Source of the DNA: Candidatus Woesearchaeota archaeon
GTDB taxonomy: Archaea > Nanobdellota > Nanobdellia > Woesearchaeales > GW2011-AR4
Reading direction: 5' to 3'
Assembly (NCBI GenBank): GCA_016187495.1
Contig: JACPJP010000022.1
Span: 1-38,937 of the forward strand
Length of the DNA stretch: 38,937 bases
Shown here: positions 24,201-32,710 of the stretch, piece by piece
Layout of the letters: every line of letters starts with the position of its first letter
Position numbering within the stretch: position 1 is the stretch's first letter
Notes under the pieces: generated by a model
Databases searched by the model: none
The model's input: only the letters and a program-made list of their open reading frames with translations
What the model was told of the DNA's origin: nothing
Position numbers and translations under genes: made by a program

Positions 24201-25202
24201 ATGACAAAAAACTTACTCCCATTCGAAAAAATAAAAAGAGAAATACTTGTAAAAAAGGAAGCAAAAACTAATCCAGAATTAGGCTGCGCTCCATCAGAAA
24301 GGAAAACAGAAGAGATAATTAATTATGGCGTTGTGAACATAAACAAGCCCCAAGGCCCAACAAGCCATCAGGTAAGCGATTACGTGCAGAAAATTTTGCA
24401 TATCAGCAAATCCGGGCATTCTGGGACTCTTGATCCTCATGTTCATGGCGTTCTTCCGGTAGCATTAGGCAGGGCCACAAAAGTTGTGCAGGGTTTGCTT
24501 AAATCGGGAAAAGAATATGTCGGGATAATGCACTTGCACAGGGAGGTAGATGAGGTGAAATTAAAAGAAACAATCCAAAAACATTTCACAGGCAAAATAA
24601 GCCAGCTTCCTCCGATAAAAAGCTCGGTAAAAAGGCAGCAAAGGACAAGGGAAATCTATTATTTTGAAATTTTGGAAAAAAATGAAAAAGATGCTTTGTT
24701 TATTGTAGGATGCCAGGCTGGGACTTACATAAGGAAATTAATTCATGACCTAGGCCAAAAATTAAGAGTAGGAGCGCATATGCAGGAATTAAGGAGAACG
24801 AAAGCAGGACCATTTGATGAAAGCAGCTTATTCACATTGCAGGATTTATCCGATGCATTTTATTTCTATGAAAAAGAAAACAATGATAAATTCATCAGAA
24901 AAATAATACAGCCAGTTGAGAATGCGGTAAAGCATTTGCCAAAAATATGGGTTTTTGATACTACTGTTGATACTTTATGCCACGGCGCAAACTTAAACAT
25001 TCCAGGAATAAGCAAATTGAATGATGGAATAAGTGAAAATGATACTGTTGCAATCATGACACTAAAAGATCAATTAATTGCTTTGGGAAGCGCAAAATTG
25101 AAATCCAAGGATATAATAGTGCTGGAAAAGGGCTTGGCAGTAAAAACTGAGAAAGTGTTTATGGTGCCAGGGACTTATAAAAACCGACAGAAACAATTAT
25201 AA
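24201..25202 (+). CDS. cbf5: H/ACA RNP pseudouridine synthase Cbf5 (dyskerin/TruB family)
   Basis: Catalytic subunit of archaeal H/ACA RNPs, which pseudouridylate rRNA and tRNA. The N-terminal part (YGVVNINKPQGPTSHQVSDY) leads to HSGTLDPHVHGVLPVALGRAT with the catalytic Asp. QLPPIKSSVKRQQRTREIYY and GTYIRKLIHDLG follow, and a C-terminal PUA domain (about residues 245-325). 333 aa is normal. The TATA-like TATTAAATCC (24161-24170) predicts a transcript start near 24190. The track's TTG 24189 is therefore possible, but ATG 24201 gives the usual N-terminus and is preferred with low certainty. MarC follows after 28 nt. Confidence 0.95.
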   Translation: MTKNLLPFEKIKREILVKKEAKTNPELGCAPSERKTEEIINYGVVNINKPQGPTSHQVSDYVQKILHISKSGHSGTLDPHVHGVLPVALGRATKVVQGLLKSGKEYVGIMHLHREVDEVKLKETIQKHFTGKISQLPPIKSSVKRQQRTREIYYFEILEKNEKDALFIVGCQAGTYIRKLIHDLGQKLRVGAHMQELRRTKAGPFDESSLFTLQDLSDAFYFYEKENNDKFIRKIIQPVENAVKHLPKIWVFDTTVDTLCHGANLNIPGISKLNDGISENDTVAIMTLKDQLIALGSAKLKSKDIIVLEKGLAVKTEKVFMVPGTYKNRQKQL

Positions 25203-25230
25203 ATAACGGCAATAAAAGTAAAATGAGAAA

Positions 25231-25821
25231 ATGCCTCTGGAATTCGCAGTATCGGAATTTTTGAAAGCTTTCTTAGCAATATTCATTGCTATGGACGCTA
25301 TCGGAAACCTGCCGATTTTATATTTGCTTACAAAAAAATTATCTGTTAAGGAAAGAAATAAAAACGTCGATAAGGCAATATTTATTGCGACAATTTTGTT
25401 ATTGGTTTTCTTGCTTTTTGGGATAGGCATATTGGGATATTTTGGCATAAGTTTTAACAGCTTTAGGGTTGCAGGCGGAATTGTTTTACTAATTATGGGG
25501 CTTAGAATTGTGCTTGGTTTAAGGCTGATGGAAGAAGGGGCAAAAAAATATGAGCTTTCAGCAGTGCCTCTGGCAACCCCATTAATAGTGGGGCCGGCAG
25601 TAATCACTGTAACAATCTTATTGGTAAATGAATCTGGATTTTTAATCACATTAATAGCAGCAGCAGCAAATTTGATTGCGTCGTGGATAATCCTACATCA
25701 GACTGAATTGCTGTTTAAAATCCTTGGAAGGCAGGGCAGCGAGGTAATAGCGAGGATAATGGGCTTAATTTTGACGGCTTTAGCAGTAGAATTTATAAAA
25801 ATAGGTTGGGTTGGCCTATAA
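25231..25821 (+). CDS. MarC family integral membrane protein
   Basis: 196 aa with six predicted helices. The family-typical start LKAFLAIFIAMDAIGNLPI has the Asp in the first helix. FRVAGGIVLLIMGLRIVLGL and SAVPLATPLIVGPAVITVTILL follow. MarC proteins (UPF0056) are of unknown transport function; the bacterial name from multiple antibiotic resistance is misleading. Probably cotranscribed with cbf5. Confidence 0.92.
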   Translation: MPLEFAVSEFLKAFLAIFIAMDAIGNLPILYLLTKKLSVKERNKNVDKAIFIATILLLVFLLFGIGILGYFGISFNSFRVAGGIVLLIMGLRIVLGLRLMEEGAKKYELSAVPLATPLIVGPAVITVTILLVNESGFLITLIAAAANLIASWIILHQTELLFKILGRQGSEVIARIMGLILTALAVEFIKIGWVGL

Positions 25822-25826
25822 TATTT

Positions 25827-25857
25827 AACCTATATATTATAGTACAACCGTAAACTA
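25827..25857. promoter_or_regulatory. Split copy of the cbf5-region repeat upstream of ftsZ
   Basis: AACCTATAT (25827-25835) and GTAAACTA (25850-25857) match the two halves of the repeats at 24101-24145 but are 14 nt apart rather than adjacent. They lie just upstream of the ftsZ TATA (ACATTTATATACT, about 25872-25884). This may be a shared regulator site or chance in AT-rich DNA. Confidence 0.3.
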
Positions 25858-25958
25858 GTATACAAAAACGTAACATTTATATACTGGCTCTTTTCTTATA
25901 ATGCAATACGGTATTTAAAAAATATATTTAGAACTCCAGGGAAAAAGAGGTGATTAGA

Positions 25959-27029
25959 TTGGATTTCATCGTACAAGAGGCTGTTAAACAGCAGCAAAAC
26001 GTAAACTATGACAGTTTGGTAGGTCAGGCAAATATTAAGGTTTTGGGCGTAGGAGGTGCAGGCTCTAACATGGTTTCCTGGCTCTATAAAAAGGGCATTA
26101 AGGGAGCTGAAATTATTGCGTGCAATACTGATAAGCAGCATTTGGATATTTCCAGCGCTGATAAGAAGTTTTTGATAGGAAGAGATATAACAAGAGGACT
26201 TGGATGCGGAGGATTTCCAAACAAGGGAGCGGAAGCTGCGCAAGAGTCAATGCAGCAGATAAAAGATGTAACAAAATCAACAGACATGGCTTTTGTTTGT
26301 GCAGGAATGGGCGGAGGAACGGGAACAGGAGCAGCTCCTGTAATTGCGCAGGTTGTAAAAGATTCAGGAGCTATTGTGATAGGGACTGTAACAATGCCTT
26401 TTAACATAGAAAGAGCAAGAATAGACAAGGCAGAATTTGGGCTGCAGCAATTAAGGCAGGTTTCTGATACGGTAATTGTAATAGATAACAATAGGCTTGT
26501 GCAGATAGCTGGCAACTTGCCAGTGCAGCAGGCTTTTGCAGTTGCTAATGAGCTAATTGCTACCATGATAAGGGGAATAGTAGAAACAATTGCAGTTCCA
26601 TCATTGGTAAACTTAGATTATGCAGATGTTAAGGCAATTATGTCAAATGGCGGAGTTGCAGCTATCGGTGTTGGCGCATCGGACACAACAAATAAAGTAG
26701 AGGAAGCTGTAAAAGGCGCTTTAAGCAATCCTTTATTGGAAATAAGCTATAAAGGAGCAACAGGCGCTTTAATTCACATTGAAGGCGGACCTGACATGAC
26801 TTTGGACGAGGTAAGCAGAGTAGGCGAACTTGTGACCGAGAGCCTTGACCCCGATGCAAATGTAATCTGGGGAGCAAGAGTTTCAGACGAGATGAAAGGA
26901 AAGCTTACTGTAATGACTATAGTTACAGGTGTAAGAAGCCCCTGGATTTTAGGCAAAATGGACGAAAAAACAAGGGTGCGGGAAGAAGCGGCTTTCAGCA
27001 GCGAGCTTGGAATAGATTTTGCGCATTGA
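25959..27029 (+). CDS. ftsZ: Cell division GTPase FtsZ
   Basis: Tubulin-like GTPase that forms the division ring. 356 aa. IKVLGVGGAGSNM starts the nucleotide-binding fold, GMGGGTGTGAAPVIA is the tubulin signature loop, and NLDYADVKAIM is the catalytic T7 loop. The sequence ends soon after the C-terminal domain. The track starts at GTG 25950, but GAGGTGA (25947-25953) lies 5 nt before TTG 25959, so a TTG start (MDFIVQEAVKQQ) with SD is more likely. A TATA at about 25878 gives a leader of about 55 nt. Confidence 0.96.
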   Translation: MDFIVQEAVKQQQNVNYDSLVGQANIKVLGVGGAGSNMVSWLYKKGIKGAEIIACNTDKQHLDISSADKKFLIGRDITRGLGCGGFPNKGAEAAQESMQQIKDVTKSTDMAFVCAGMGGGTGTGAAPVIAQVVKDSGAIVIGTVTMPFNIERARIDKAEFGLQQLRQVSDTVIVIDNNRLVQIAGNLPVQQAFAVANELIATMIRGIVETIAVPSLVNLDYADVKAIMSNGGVAAIGVGASDTTNKVEEAVKGALSNPLLEISYKGATGALIHIEGGPDMTLDEVSRVGELVTESLDPDANVIWGARVSDEMKGKLTVMTIVTGVRSPWILGKMDEKTRVREEAAFSSELGIDFAH

Positions 27030-27071
27030 ATCTGCTTATTTACTTTTATTTTTAATTCCCTTCATTGGAAA

Positions 27072-27356
27072 TTATTTCTTTTTTTCTTTTACATATCTAT
27101 TTTCTTCAAATAATCCTATACTCTTTCCAGCATCTAACCATCCAAAAGCGTAATTTAAAGCTCCGAAAGCGCTTGCTTTGTCGCCTTTATCCCGAAAGAA
27201 TTTAGCGTCCTCATAATACCTTCTGGCTGTATCAGCAAAATGCAGGGCTTTTTCATAATTTTTGTCGTTCTTACCGATAATTATCTTTAGCCCTTTCAAT
27301 GCTTTTTCAGTGACTTTGAATTCTCTTTCTAAGCGCTCTTCAGTTAAGGAATCCAT
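27072..27356 (-). CDS. DUF357 family protein
   Basis: 94-aa helical protein of the archaeal DUF357 family, recognised by YYEDAKFFRDKGDKASAFGALNYAFGWLDAGKSIGLF, here quoted only in part: RRYYEDAKFF and ALNYAFGWLDAG. The family resembles a TPR-like helical hairpin; its function is unknown. It lies downstream of the PIN/antitoxin pair in the same orientation with a 34-nt gap and is convergent with ftsZ. Confidence 0.85.
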   Translation of the reverse strand: MDSLTEERLEREFKVTEKALKGLKIIIGKNDKNYEKALHFADTARRYYEDAKFFRDKGDKASAFGALNYAFGWLDAGKSIGLFEENRYVKEKKK

Positions 27357-27390
27357 TTTTTGGCTGTATTTTTGTTATTCTTAGATATTT

Positions 27391-27894
27391 TTAATATCCC
27401 ATTTCTTTCAAAAACACAAAATTAGCTGCTTCAACTTCACTTCTCTTCCAATTGTTTTTTTCAATAATACCATCAAAAGTTTTCCATATATCATTGACTT
27501 GTTTTTTCTTAAATAATATATGGACAATAAATGAAAAGCCAACAATTTCTATATCTTTTAGTATCTTATCTTCCAGCATATATTTTTGCCTCAAAAGCTT
27601 TCTGTCGTCGCAAACAATGTAACCTGTTCTTAATTTTTGGGCTAAAACAAGGCATTCAGCTTCTCCCCTGCCAAAACCTTTGCTGACTAATGACTTAGCT
27701 TTTTTTATTGATCTGCCTTTTAGGTTTTCTATCCTGATAGCTTTTTGATCAGTCTTGCCAACTTCCAATGAAACAACCTTTGGAGCAATTACCTTAAAGT
27801 CCAGATATTTCAATTTGCCTAGAAGATTAGCCCTTTCCAAAGCAATCAGGCTGGAACTGTCAATAACCGAGATTTTTTGCAATTTTTGCCGCAT
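27391..27894 (-). CDS. PIN-domain ribonuclease, probable VapC-like toxin
   Basis: 167 aa. The PIN acidic residues are visible: VIDSSSLIAL (first Asp), VVSLEVGK (Glu), GRGEAECLVLA (Glu) and VCDDRKLLRQ (Asp). The DUF3368-like pattern GxGEAExLxLA plus DDRKxR identifies it as a VapC-related RNase. It overlaps the antitoxin gene by 35 nt, typical of coupled toxin-antitoxin genes. An extra C-terminal helical region (about residues 130-167) precedes the stop. The RNA target is unknown. Confidence 0.85.
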   Translation of the reverse strand: MRQKLQKISVIDSSSLIALERANLLGKLKYLDFKVIAPKVVSLEVGKTDQKAIRIENLKGRSIKKAKSLVSKGFGRGEAECLVLAQKLRTGYIVCDDRKLLRQKYMLEDKILKDIEIVGFSFIVHILFKKKQVNDIWKTFDGIIEKNNWKRSEVEAANFVFLKEMGY

Positions 27895-28147
27895 CTTTGC
27901 CTACTTTTGCTCCAATAATCATGGCCTCGGCATCTTTCCTAGGCAACAGGATAAAAAGCATATCCTTATTTATTGCCCCTTCCCTATACAAGTCAATAAA
28001 AAATCTGAAGTTTTCCCTTGCCCTTTTTTCTTTTAGATACAAGTCCCTGACAGCTTCCCTGACTATTTCTGACCTGCTTTTGTCATCAATTTTACGAAGC
28101 GCATTTAGTTCTTCGTCTGTTTCCTTATCTAAAACTAGGTTTGCCAT
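27860..28147 (-). CDS. Ribbon-helix-helix-like antitoxin (VapB-type)
   Basis: The N-terminal 45 residues (NLVLDKETDEELNALRKIDD, then KSRSEIVREAVRDLY) match the MetJ/Arc ribbon-helix-helix pattern of strand, helix, S-R-S-E turn and helix. The following helical tail probably wraps the PIN toxin. The track starts at 28156, but a CATTTAAATAG box centred near 28173 predicts transcription at 28147, where MANLVLD begins, so that start (95 aa) is chosen. It should repress its own promoter, as such antitoxins do. Confidence 0.8.
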   Translation of the reverse strand: MANLVLDKETDEELNALRKIDDKSRSEIVREAVRDLYLKEKRARENFRFFIDLYREGAINKDMLFILLPRKDAEAMIIGAKVGKDAAKIAKNLGY

Positions 28148-28219
28148 ATTGCACATAATTATACTTTAACTATTTAAATGTTTCTCTTTTTATAGTATAA
28201 CCTAATTTAAGAAATATTG

Positions 28220-28993
28220 CTACTTAACAAGTTTTCTCAATTCCTTACCCTTCTCAATCCCAATATCAACCATCTTGGCAATGTCTTCGGATGTCAATGG
28301 ATAGTCTCCGCCTTTTTGCAAAGCGCAAAGGGTTCCGTCGCTTAATGAAGCTACTGTCAAGCGCGTATCAATAGCTTTCTCTTCATCAGAATCAGGATCG
28401 ACTAAAAATTTGTCCCCGATTTTTATCACAGTAACTGAAAGAGGAATATCTTTTAGCTCAAGCTTTTTGTTGGTTTTTTTCTTGTAATCAATCTTATCAT
28501 CCTTATATTCCGGGAATGTTGTGTTCCTTAATGAGGCTATTGCAGCCAAGGACGATGCGTCAAGCAGGTTTCCAGCATCATTAATTGTGCATATATCTAC
28601 AACTATCATCCATGCTTTTTCCCCTTCCTTGATGTATAACTTCTTGAAGTCCAAGCACTTGCTTTCTCTAATGCCCCTGTCAACAACCCTTGCTAATTCA
28701 ATCGCTTTCTGGCCTGGAGGCCCCAGTTCAAATTCAGCGCTTGATAAGGGCAATAATTCCGCGCCTACCATTATGCTGCCTTCATCTGGGGTGTCAGGAT
28801 AAGGCTCCATAACCTCAACTTTAACTCCTGCAATCACATCTGTTTTTCCAATCATAACTCTAGCAGAGCCTTCTGCAGTATTTGTTACATTGACCTCTAC
28901 CTTAACAGGCCTGTAATCGGTAAATTTCCTTCCATCAAGCCTTATATTTGACTCAAAAAGCCTAATCAAATGCTCCCTTAGCTCGTTGCTCAT
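28220..28993 (-). CDS. rrp42: Exosome subunit Rrp42
   Basis: Non-catalytic RNase PH-like subunit of the archaeal exosome hexamer, which alternates with Rrp41 and helps bind RNA for 3'-5' phosphorolysis. 257 aa. Recognisable blocks are IRLDGRKFTDYRPVKVEV, PLSSAEFELGPPGQKAIELARVVDRGIRES and AWMIVVDICTINDAGNLLDASSLA. It overlaps rrp41 by 4 nt, matching obligate co-expression of the Rrp41/Rrp42 pair. Confidence 0.96.
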   Translation of the reverse strand: MSNELREHLIRLFESNIRLDGRKFTDYRPVKVEVNVTNTAEGSARVMIGKTDVIAGVKVEVMEPYPDTPDEGSIMVGAELLPLSSAEFELGPPGQKAIELARVVDRGIRESKCLDFKKLYIKEGEKAWMIVVDICTINDAGNLLDASSLAAIASLRNTTFPEYKDDKIDYKKKTNKKLELKDIPLSVTVIKIGDKFLVDPDSDEEKAIDTRLTVASLSDGTLCALQKGGDYPLTSEDIAKMVDIGIEKGKELRKLVK

Positions 28994-29700
28994 TTTGCTT
29001 CTCTCTTGTATTTGTCCTTTAATGCCTTTTTTTGTATCTCGTAAATATCCTTGCAGACTTTTTTCCCCATCTCCAAAAGGTTTTTTAGCTCGTCTTTTGA
29101 TACTAACCCGTCCATCTGCAACAAAGTTATTTTATTGCTGTTAGGCATTATAGCGATAGGTATGTCAGCTACGGGTCCGTTTTCATAAGACTCTTCTGAA
29201 TAGTCCAAATCGACAAGGAGCTTGTCGTCTACTCTTCCAACGGAGACAGCGCAAACTAAGTCCTTCATCGTCAATCCAGCGTCAGCAAGAGCCATTGAAG
29301 CGGCGCATATGCCCGCGCATCTTGAGCCCGCTTCTGTCTGCGGCAGTTCAATAAAAACATCAACAACTGAATTGGGATATTCATTCAAATCAAGCACAGG
29401 CAGCAATGCCTTTTCTGTCACCAAAGAAATTTCCTTTGACCTTCTGCTTCCCCCTGGCCTTACTCTTTCCCCTGAGCTTGAAAAAGGCATCATATTGTAG
29501 TTGCACCTTAAAATGCCTTTTGACGGATCCTGCAAAAACTTCGGATGCAAATTCCTTGGGCCATAAACAGCTGCATAGGCCCATGTGTTCCCTATCTTGA
29601 AATATGAAGAGCCGTCAGCATTTGGAATTACACCTACCTTAGCTTCTATTTTCCTTGTTTCATCGAATTTTCTTTTTTCAAGCCTTTCTTTGTATGGCAT
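28990..29700 (-). CDS. rrp41: Exosome subunit Rrp41 (catalytic)
   Basis: Catalytic RNase PH-type subunit, 236 aa. MMPFSSSGERVRPGGSRRSKEISLV carries the RNA/phosphate-binding arginines, and LLVDLDYSEE has the conserved acidic residues. EAGSRCAGICAASMALADAGL is the typical helix. A GTTTAATAAAAG box at about 29715-29726 suggests a separate leaderless promoter for rrp41-rrp42. The upstream gap to rrp4 is 319 nt, unlike the tight rrp4-rrp41 spacing in most archaea. Confidence 0.97.
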   Translation of the reverse strand: MPYKERLEKRKFDETRKIEAKVGVIPNADGSSYFKIGNTWAYAAVYGPRNLHPKFLQDPSKGILRCNYNMMPFSSSGERVRPGGSRRSKEISLVTEKALLPVLDLNEYPNSVVDVFIELPQTEAGSRCAGICAASMALADAGLTMKDLVCAVSVGRVDDKLLVDLDYSEESYENGPVADIPIAIMPNSNKITLLQMDGLVSKDELKNLLEMGKKVCKDIYEIQKKALKDKYKREAK

Positions 29701-29864
29701 TTTAGTACATTACTTTTATTAAACTTTTATCTTATCAACACAACTATTTGCACTTTCATTAGTTTATTTTAACTATACCATTTATTTCACTGAAATTAAT
29801 ATTAATAATAGGAAAATTTTCCCATTTGCTTAGGTGAGGAAAATTTCGTCTCCTGTTATTTGTG

Positions 29865-29958
29865 CACAACTACATCGGATTGTTTTTTGCCTTTGCAATA
29901 CAAGCGAGCAAAAAATCCTCTTATTATTTTTTATTTAATGCTTGATGTTATAGTTGTG
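29865..29958. ncRNA. Folded noncoding insert between rrp4 and rrp41
   Basis: CACAACTA (29865-72) pairs with TAGTTGTG (29951-58), closing a hairpin GGAT(TGT)TTTTTGC / GCAAAAAATCC (29877-29918). Nearby lie palindromes TTGTGCACAA (29860-69) and GGAAAATTTTCC (29811-22), and a second direct CACAACTA (29739-46). I see no ORF in the 319-nt gap. It may be a small RNA, an mRNA-processing site, or a remnant. Strand undetermined. Confidence 0.4.
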
Positions 29959-30019
29959 AATCTTCAAATATATTTTAACTTTTAAGTATAAACTCGGTTG
30001 TGCGATTTATTGTATTTTC

Positions 30020-30718
30020 TTATTTTACTATGCTTTTGTTTTTCTGTTCCAAAAACTCCTTGATTTTATCGGTTAGCCCTGATAAGTGGCTTTCTTCCTC
30101 TATCTTCCTTATGGCTTCAACAGCGAGAAGCTCGCCTTCAGGAGTTCCGCTTATCCATACAAGCCCGTTTTGACCTACCATCATGTTGCATTTAGTCGCA
30201 TCCTTAATCATGGAAATCATGCTTCCCTCCTTCCCTACGATTCTTGGAACTTTGTTGCTTGCAGCCTGTATTACCCTGCCGCCTCTCAGCTTTCTTAATC
30301 CCATCCCTTTCATTGTAACATCAACAAGCTTTTGGCTGGTGACATTTATCACCTTGCATGAGACATAATCCCCAATATCATAAAATTTTGTAAGGTCCGC
30401 GCCTCTTGCAATGAATTGCGAAGTAGCCTCTTTCATGGAGAGCATTGCAGAATAGGGGCTATTAGTGTCCAATCGCCAGCCGTTCATATTTACATCAACC
30501 ACCTTTCCTATTATAGTATCATAATTTTTTGGTATGTATCTCCCAGATAACGGGATAAGCTTTATGGTCCTTCCATCCAATTGCACTAAACCAAGCCTTG
30601 ATGCAATGATGTTATCGCCCTCTCTATATGACCCTGCTCCTGGAAAATTGTCCATTCCTACTGCCAAAACCTCTCCCGGAATTACAATATCCTTGTCGTT
30701 TACATTTATCTTGCTCAT
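30020..30718 (-). CDS. rrp4: Exosome RNA-binding cap subunit Rrp4
   Basis: Cap protein that feeds RNA into the Rrp41/42 ring. 232 aa: an N-terminal domain (VIPGEVLAVG), an S1 domain (KFYDIGDYVSCKVINV) and a C-terminal KH domain (VPRIVGKEGSMISMIKDATKCNMMVGQNG, quoted in parts). Overlaps the SBDS gene by 4 nt (ATGA-type coupling). Ends with a short charged tail after the KH domain. Confidence 0.96.
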   Translation of the reverse strand: MSKINVNDKDIVIPGEVLAVGMDNFPGAGSYREGDNIIASRLGLVQLDGRTIKLIPLSGRYIPKNYDTIIGKVVDVNMNGWRLDTNSPYSAMLSMKEATSQFIARGADLTKFYDIGDYVSCKVINVTSQKLVDVTMKGMGLRKLRGGRVIQAASNKVPRIVGKEGSMISMIKDATKCNMMVGQNGLVWISGTPEGELLAVEAIRKIEEESHLSGLTDKIKEFLEQKNKSIVK

Positions 30719-31422
30719 TTTGTCTTTAGCACAGTGGCCTCTGCTTCTCCATGGCAGACTTCATTTATCTTATCATAAAACTCGCTTTCCATTCCTCCCG
30801 GCATTTCGACAATAGCGACATAATAGCCGTTATTCTGCCAGTCCTCCCTCAAAATCGTCCCATATCTTTTTACAACAGGGTAAGCTTTTACTGCATACTG
30901 CGGCCCTATCTTGACTGCTATTTCCTTCACCTCAAGCTTTATCGGTATTATTGGCCTCATCCTTTTCAAAGCATCCTGCAACTGCTCTTCAACAGATAAA
31001 AATTCATCAACATGGAATTTTGCTTCCCGCATTGCATTTTCAATTCTTTGGATTGGATGCGGAGCATGCGTTTTGGGATCAACACCATTTCTGTGGATTA
31101 TATTTACAATTTGTTTCCTTTTAATTTCCCTCAAATTCTCGCGATATTCAGCAGTAAGCTGTATCTCTCCATTTTTTATTATCTGCCTTGCAACTTCCTC
31201 AACATCCGAGCTTTCGAACGCCTGCTTCATTGCGCTTTCAGACGCCACAAGCCCTTTTTTTGAATCCGTAAATATCTTCATTGCAGCAAGGACATCTTTC
31301 ATTCCGATATTTTTGCCCCCTTTTAATGCAATTGCATTATTGCAGTCCACAAGAATCTCAAAATTTTGGCCATGTGTTTTCAAGCGTGCAATAACAGCAT
31401 CCTCTACCCTAACCATACTCAA
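30715..31422 (-). CDS. sdo1: Ribosome maturation protein SBDS (Sdo1)
   Basis: Helps release the anti-association factor aIF6 from the 50S subunit. 235 aa, three-domain SBDS: an N-terminal FYSH domain (ARLKTHGQNFEILVD, with SSDVEEVARQIIKNGEIQL) and a helical domain (KRKQIVNIIHRNGVDPKTHA). The C-terminal ferredoxin-like domain ends in EATVLKTK. GGAGG lies 6 nt before TTG 31422 and 12 nt before ATG 31416. The SD spacing favours TTG, but ATG cannot be excluded. Part of the pop5-psmA-SBDS-rrp4 run. Confidence 0.95.
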   Translation of the reverse strand: MSMVRVEDAVIARLKTHGQNFEILVDCNNAIALKGGKNIGMKDVLAAMKIFTDSKKGLVASESAMKQAFESSDVEEVARQIIKNGEIQLTAEYRENLREIKRKQIVNIIHRNGVDPKTHAPHPIQRIENAMREAKFHVDEFLSVEEQLQDALKRMRPIIPIKLEVKEIAVKIGPQYAVKAYPVVKRYGTILREDWQNNGYYVAIVEMPGGMESEFYDKINEVCHGEAEATVLKTK

Positions 31423-31457
31423 AAATTTCCTCCATAAATTTTTGGTGCCATCTGCAT

Positions 31458-32216
31458 TTACTTCTTTTTCTTTTCTTTGCTCTCTGCAGCAGATGTTTTC
31501 TCTATTTTTTCCTTAGAAAACTTTTTAAATTTCTTGTCCTCTGTCTTAATATAAGCTGCATCTATTCGTCCTATCTTAAAATTCTCCCCTAAAACTTTCT
31601 TCAATGCCTTTAGAGATAATTGAAGCCCGTCCTCAATTGCCATTTCCTCATTGTACTCTTTATGGAGTATTTCCTCCACTTCTACCTCTCCTTCTCCTAT
31701 TGCAGTTGCTTTGTATTGGAAGAAGATTCCTGTTGGGTCTGTTTCGTAAAGCCTTGGAATGTGGTTATCGATGCCAGCCACAAGAATAGAGACTCCGAAA
31801 GGCCTTAAGCCACCACTTTGCGTGCATACCTGCTTTAGGTCACATATATCTTTTACTATGGTTAATGTGTCTATGGGGCTGTCATAAGTTATACGGTGCT
31901 GCTGCGCCTTTAATTGCGCCCTTTCGATAAGCACCCTCGCATCTGATAAAATACCTGATGCGGTTGCTCCAACATGGTCATCTATCTGCCATATCTTCTC
32001 AACAGCTTCCGGAACTATTAATGTGTCAATAATCCTCTTGTCAGTTACGAATAATAATCCGTCGGAGCAGACCATTGCTATCGCTGTTGAGCCCTGCCTT
32101 ACTGTCTTCTTTGCATATTCTACCTGCAATAAACGCCCATCAGGGCTGAACATTGTTATTGCCCTGTCATAGCCCATCATTTGATGCATGGGCTGCAAAT
32201 TTTCGCTTTTTACCAT
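31458..32216 (-). CDS. psmA: Proteasome alpha subunit
   Basis: Structural ring subunit of the 20S proteasome, gating substrate entry. 252 aa. The N-terminal gate reads YDRAITMFSPDGRLLQVEYA, the canonical alpha signature, followed by VRQGSTAIAMVCSDGLLFVTDKR. ALSO typical are GVSILVAGID and YKATAIGEGEVEVEEIL. The C-terminus is a Lys-rich, Ala/Ser-rich tail. A GAGGTAG SD is seen just ahead of the ATG. The catalytic beta subunit is not in this window. Confidence 0.97.
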   Translation of the reverse strand: MVKSENLQPMHQMMGYDRAITMFSPDGRLLQVEYAKKTVRQGSTAIAMVCSDGLLFVTDKRIIDTLIVPEAVEKIWQIDDHVGATASGILSDARVLIERAQLKAQQHRITYDSPIDTLTIVKDICDLKQVCTQSGGLRPFGVSILVAGIDNHIPRLYETDPTGIFFQYKATAIGEGEVEVEEILHKEYNEEMAIEDGLQLSLKALKKVLGENFKIGRIDAAYIKTEDKKFKKFSKEKIEKTSAAESKEKKKK

Positions 32217-32228
32217 TTTTTCTACCTC

Positions 32229-32597
32229 TTATTTTGCAGTATATAAATATTTTTGCTTTGCCTTTTTCAATATGCCAGAGGCCCCTACGCTCCTGACAAC
32301 GGCTTCTTTGCCGTCAATGCTTCCAGCAAAAACCAATGAGGCTTTTAGATCATCAACGTGCTTGTTGTTAACTCTTATTATTCCTCTTTGCGTATCTGCA
32401 TTCCACTGGTCGCTCATTGGTATAATGCCTGCTTTTGCCATTCCCAAGTTTCCTAAAAATTCTTTTGAAGCATCTAAGACAGCTTTATTAACATGAATAG
32501 CATCATTAAACCTGCTTTTGGATATTACCTCATAAACCAGGTAACGCTTCTTTTCCCTCAAGCTTGGCAATAATGGTTTTATTTTGGCTTTTGCCAT
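32229..32597 (-). CDS. rnp2: RNase P protein component 2 (Pop5)
   Basis: 122 aa. Pop5 partners Rpp30 to activate the RNase P RNA in tRNA 5' maturation. The family opening LPSLREKKRYLVYEVIS and the ending of the fold (GIIRVNNKHVDDLKASLVF) fit. It is the first gene of the exosome/proteasome cluster. Its promoter (TTTTAAATAC, about 32662-32671) lies 65 bp upstream, so it has a leader of about 40 nt. psmA follows 12 nt after its stop. A large structured noncoding region lies upstream on the opposite side. Confidence 0.9.
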   Translation of the reverse strand: MAKAKIKPLLPSLREKKRYLVYEVISKSRFNDAIHVNKAVLDASKEFLGNLGMAKAGIIPMSDQWNADTQRGIIRVNNKHVDDLKASLVFAGSIDGKEAVVRSVGASGILKKAKQKYLYTAK

Positions 32598-32710
32598 TCT
32601 AATTCATTCAAGAAGAATAACTTTTTGGTTTCTCCTTTTCTCTCTGCAAAATAGAATGATTAAATAGTATTTAAAAGTATCGAAAAATTTTTTTAAATGT
32701 GTTATCCAGA

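Noticed and set aside
31418-31435. Mini-ORF starting ATGGAGGAA between psmA and SBDS
   Set aside because: The ATG merely overlaps the SBDS Shine-Dalgarno; an eight-codon frame overlapping the SBDS start is most likely chance.
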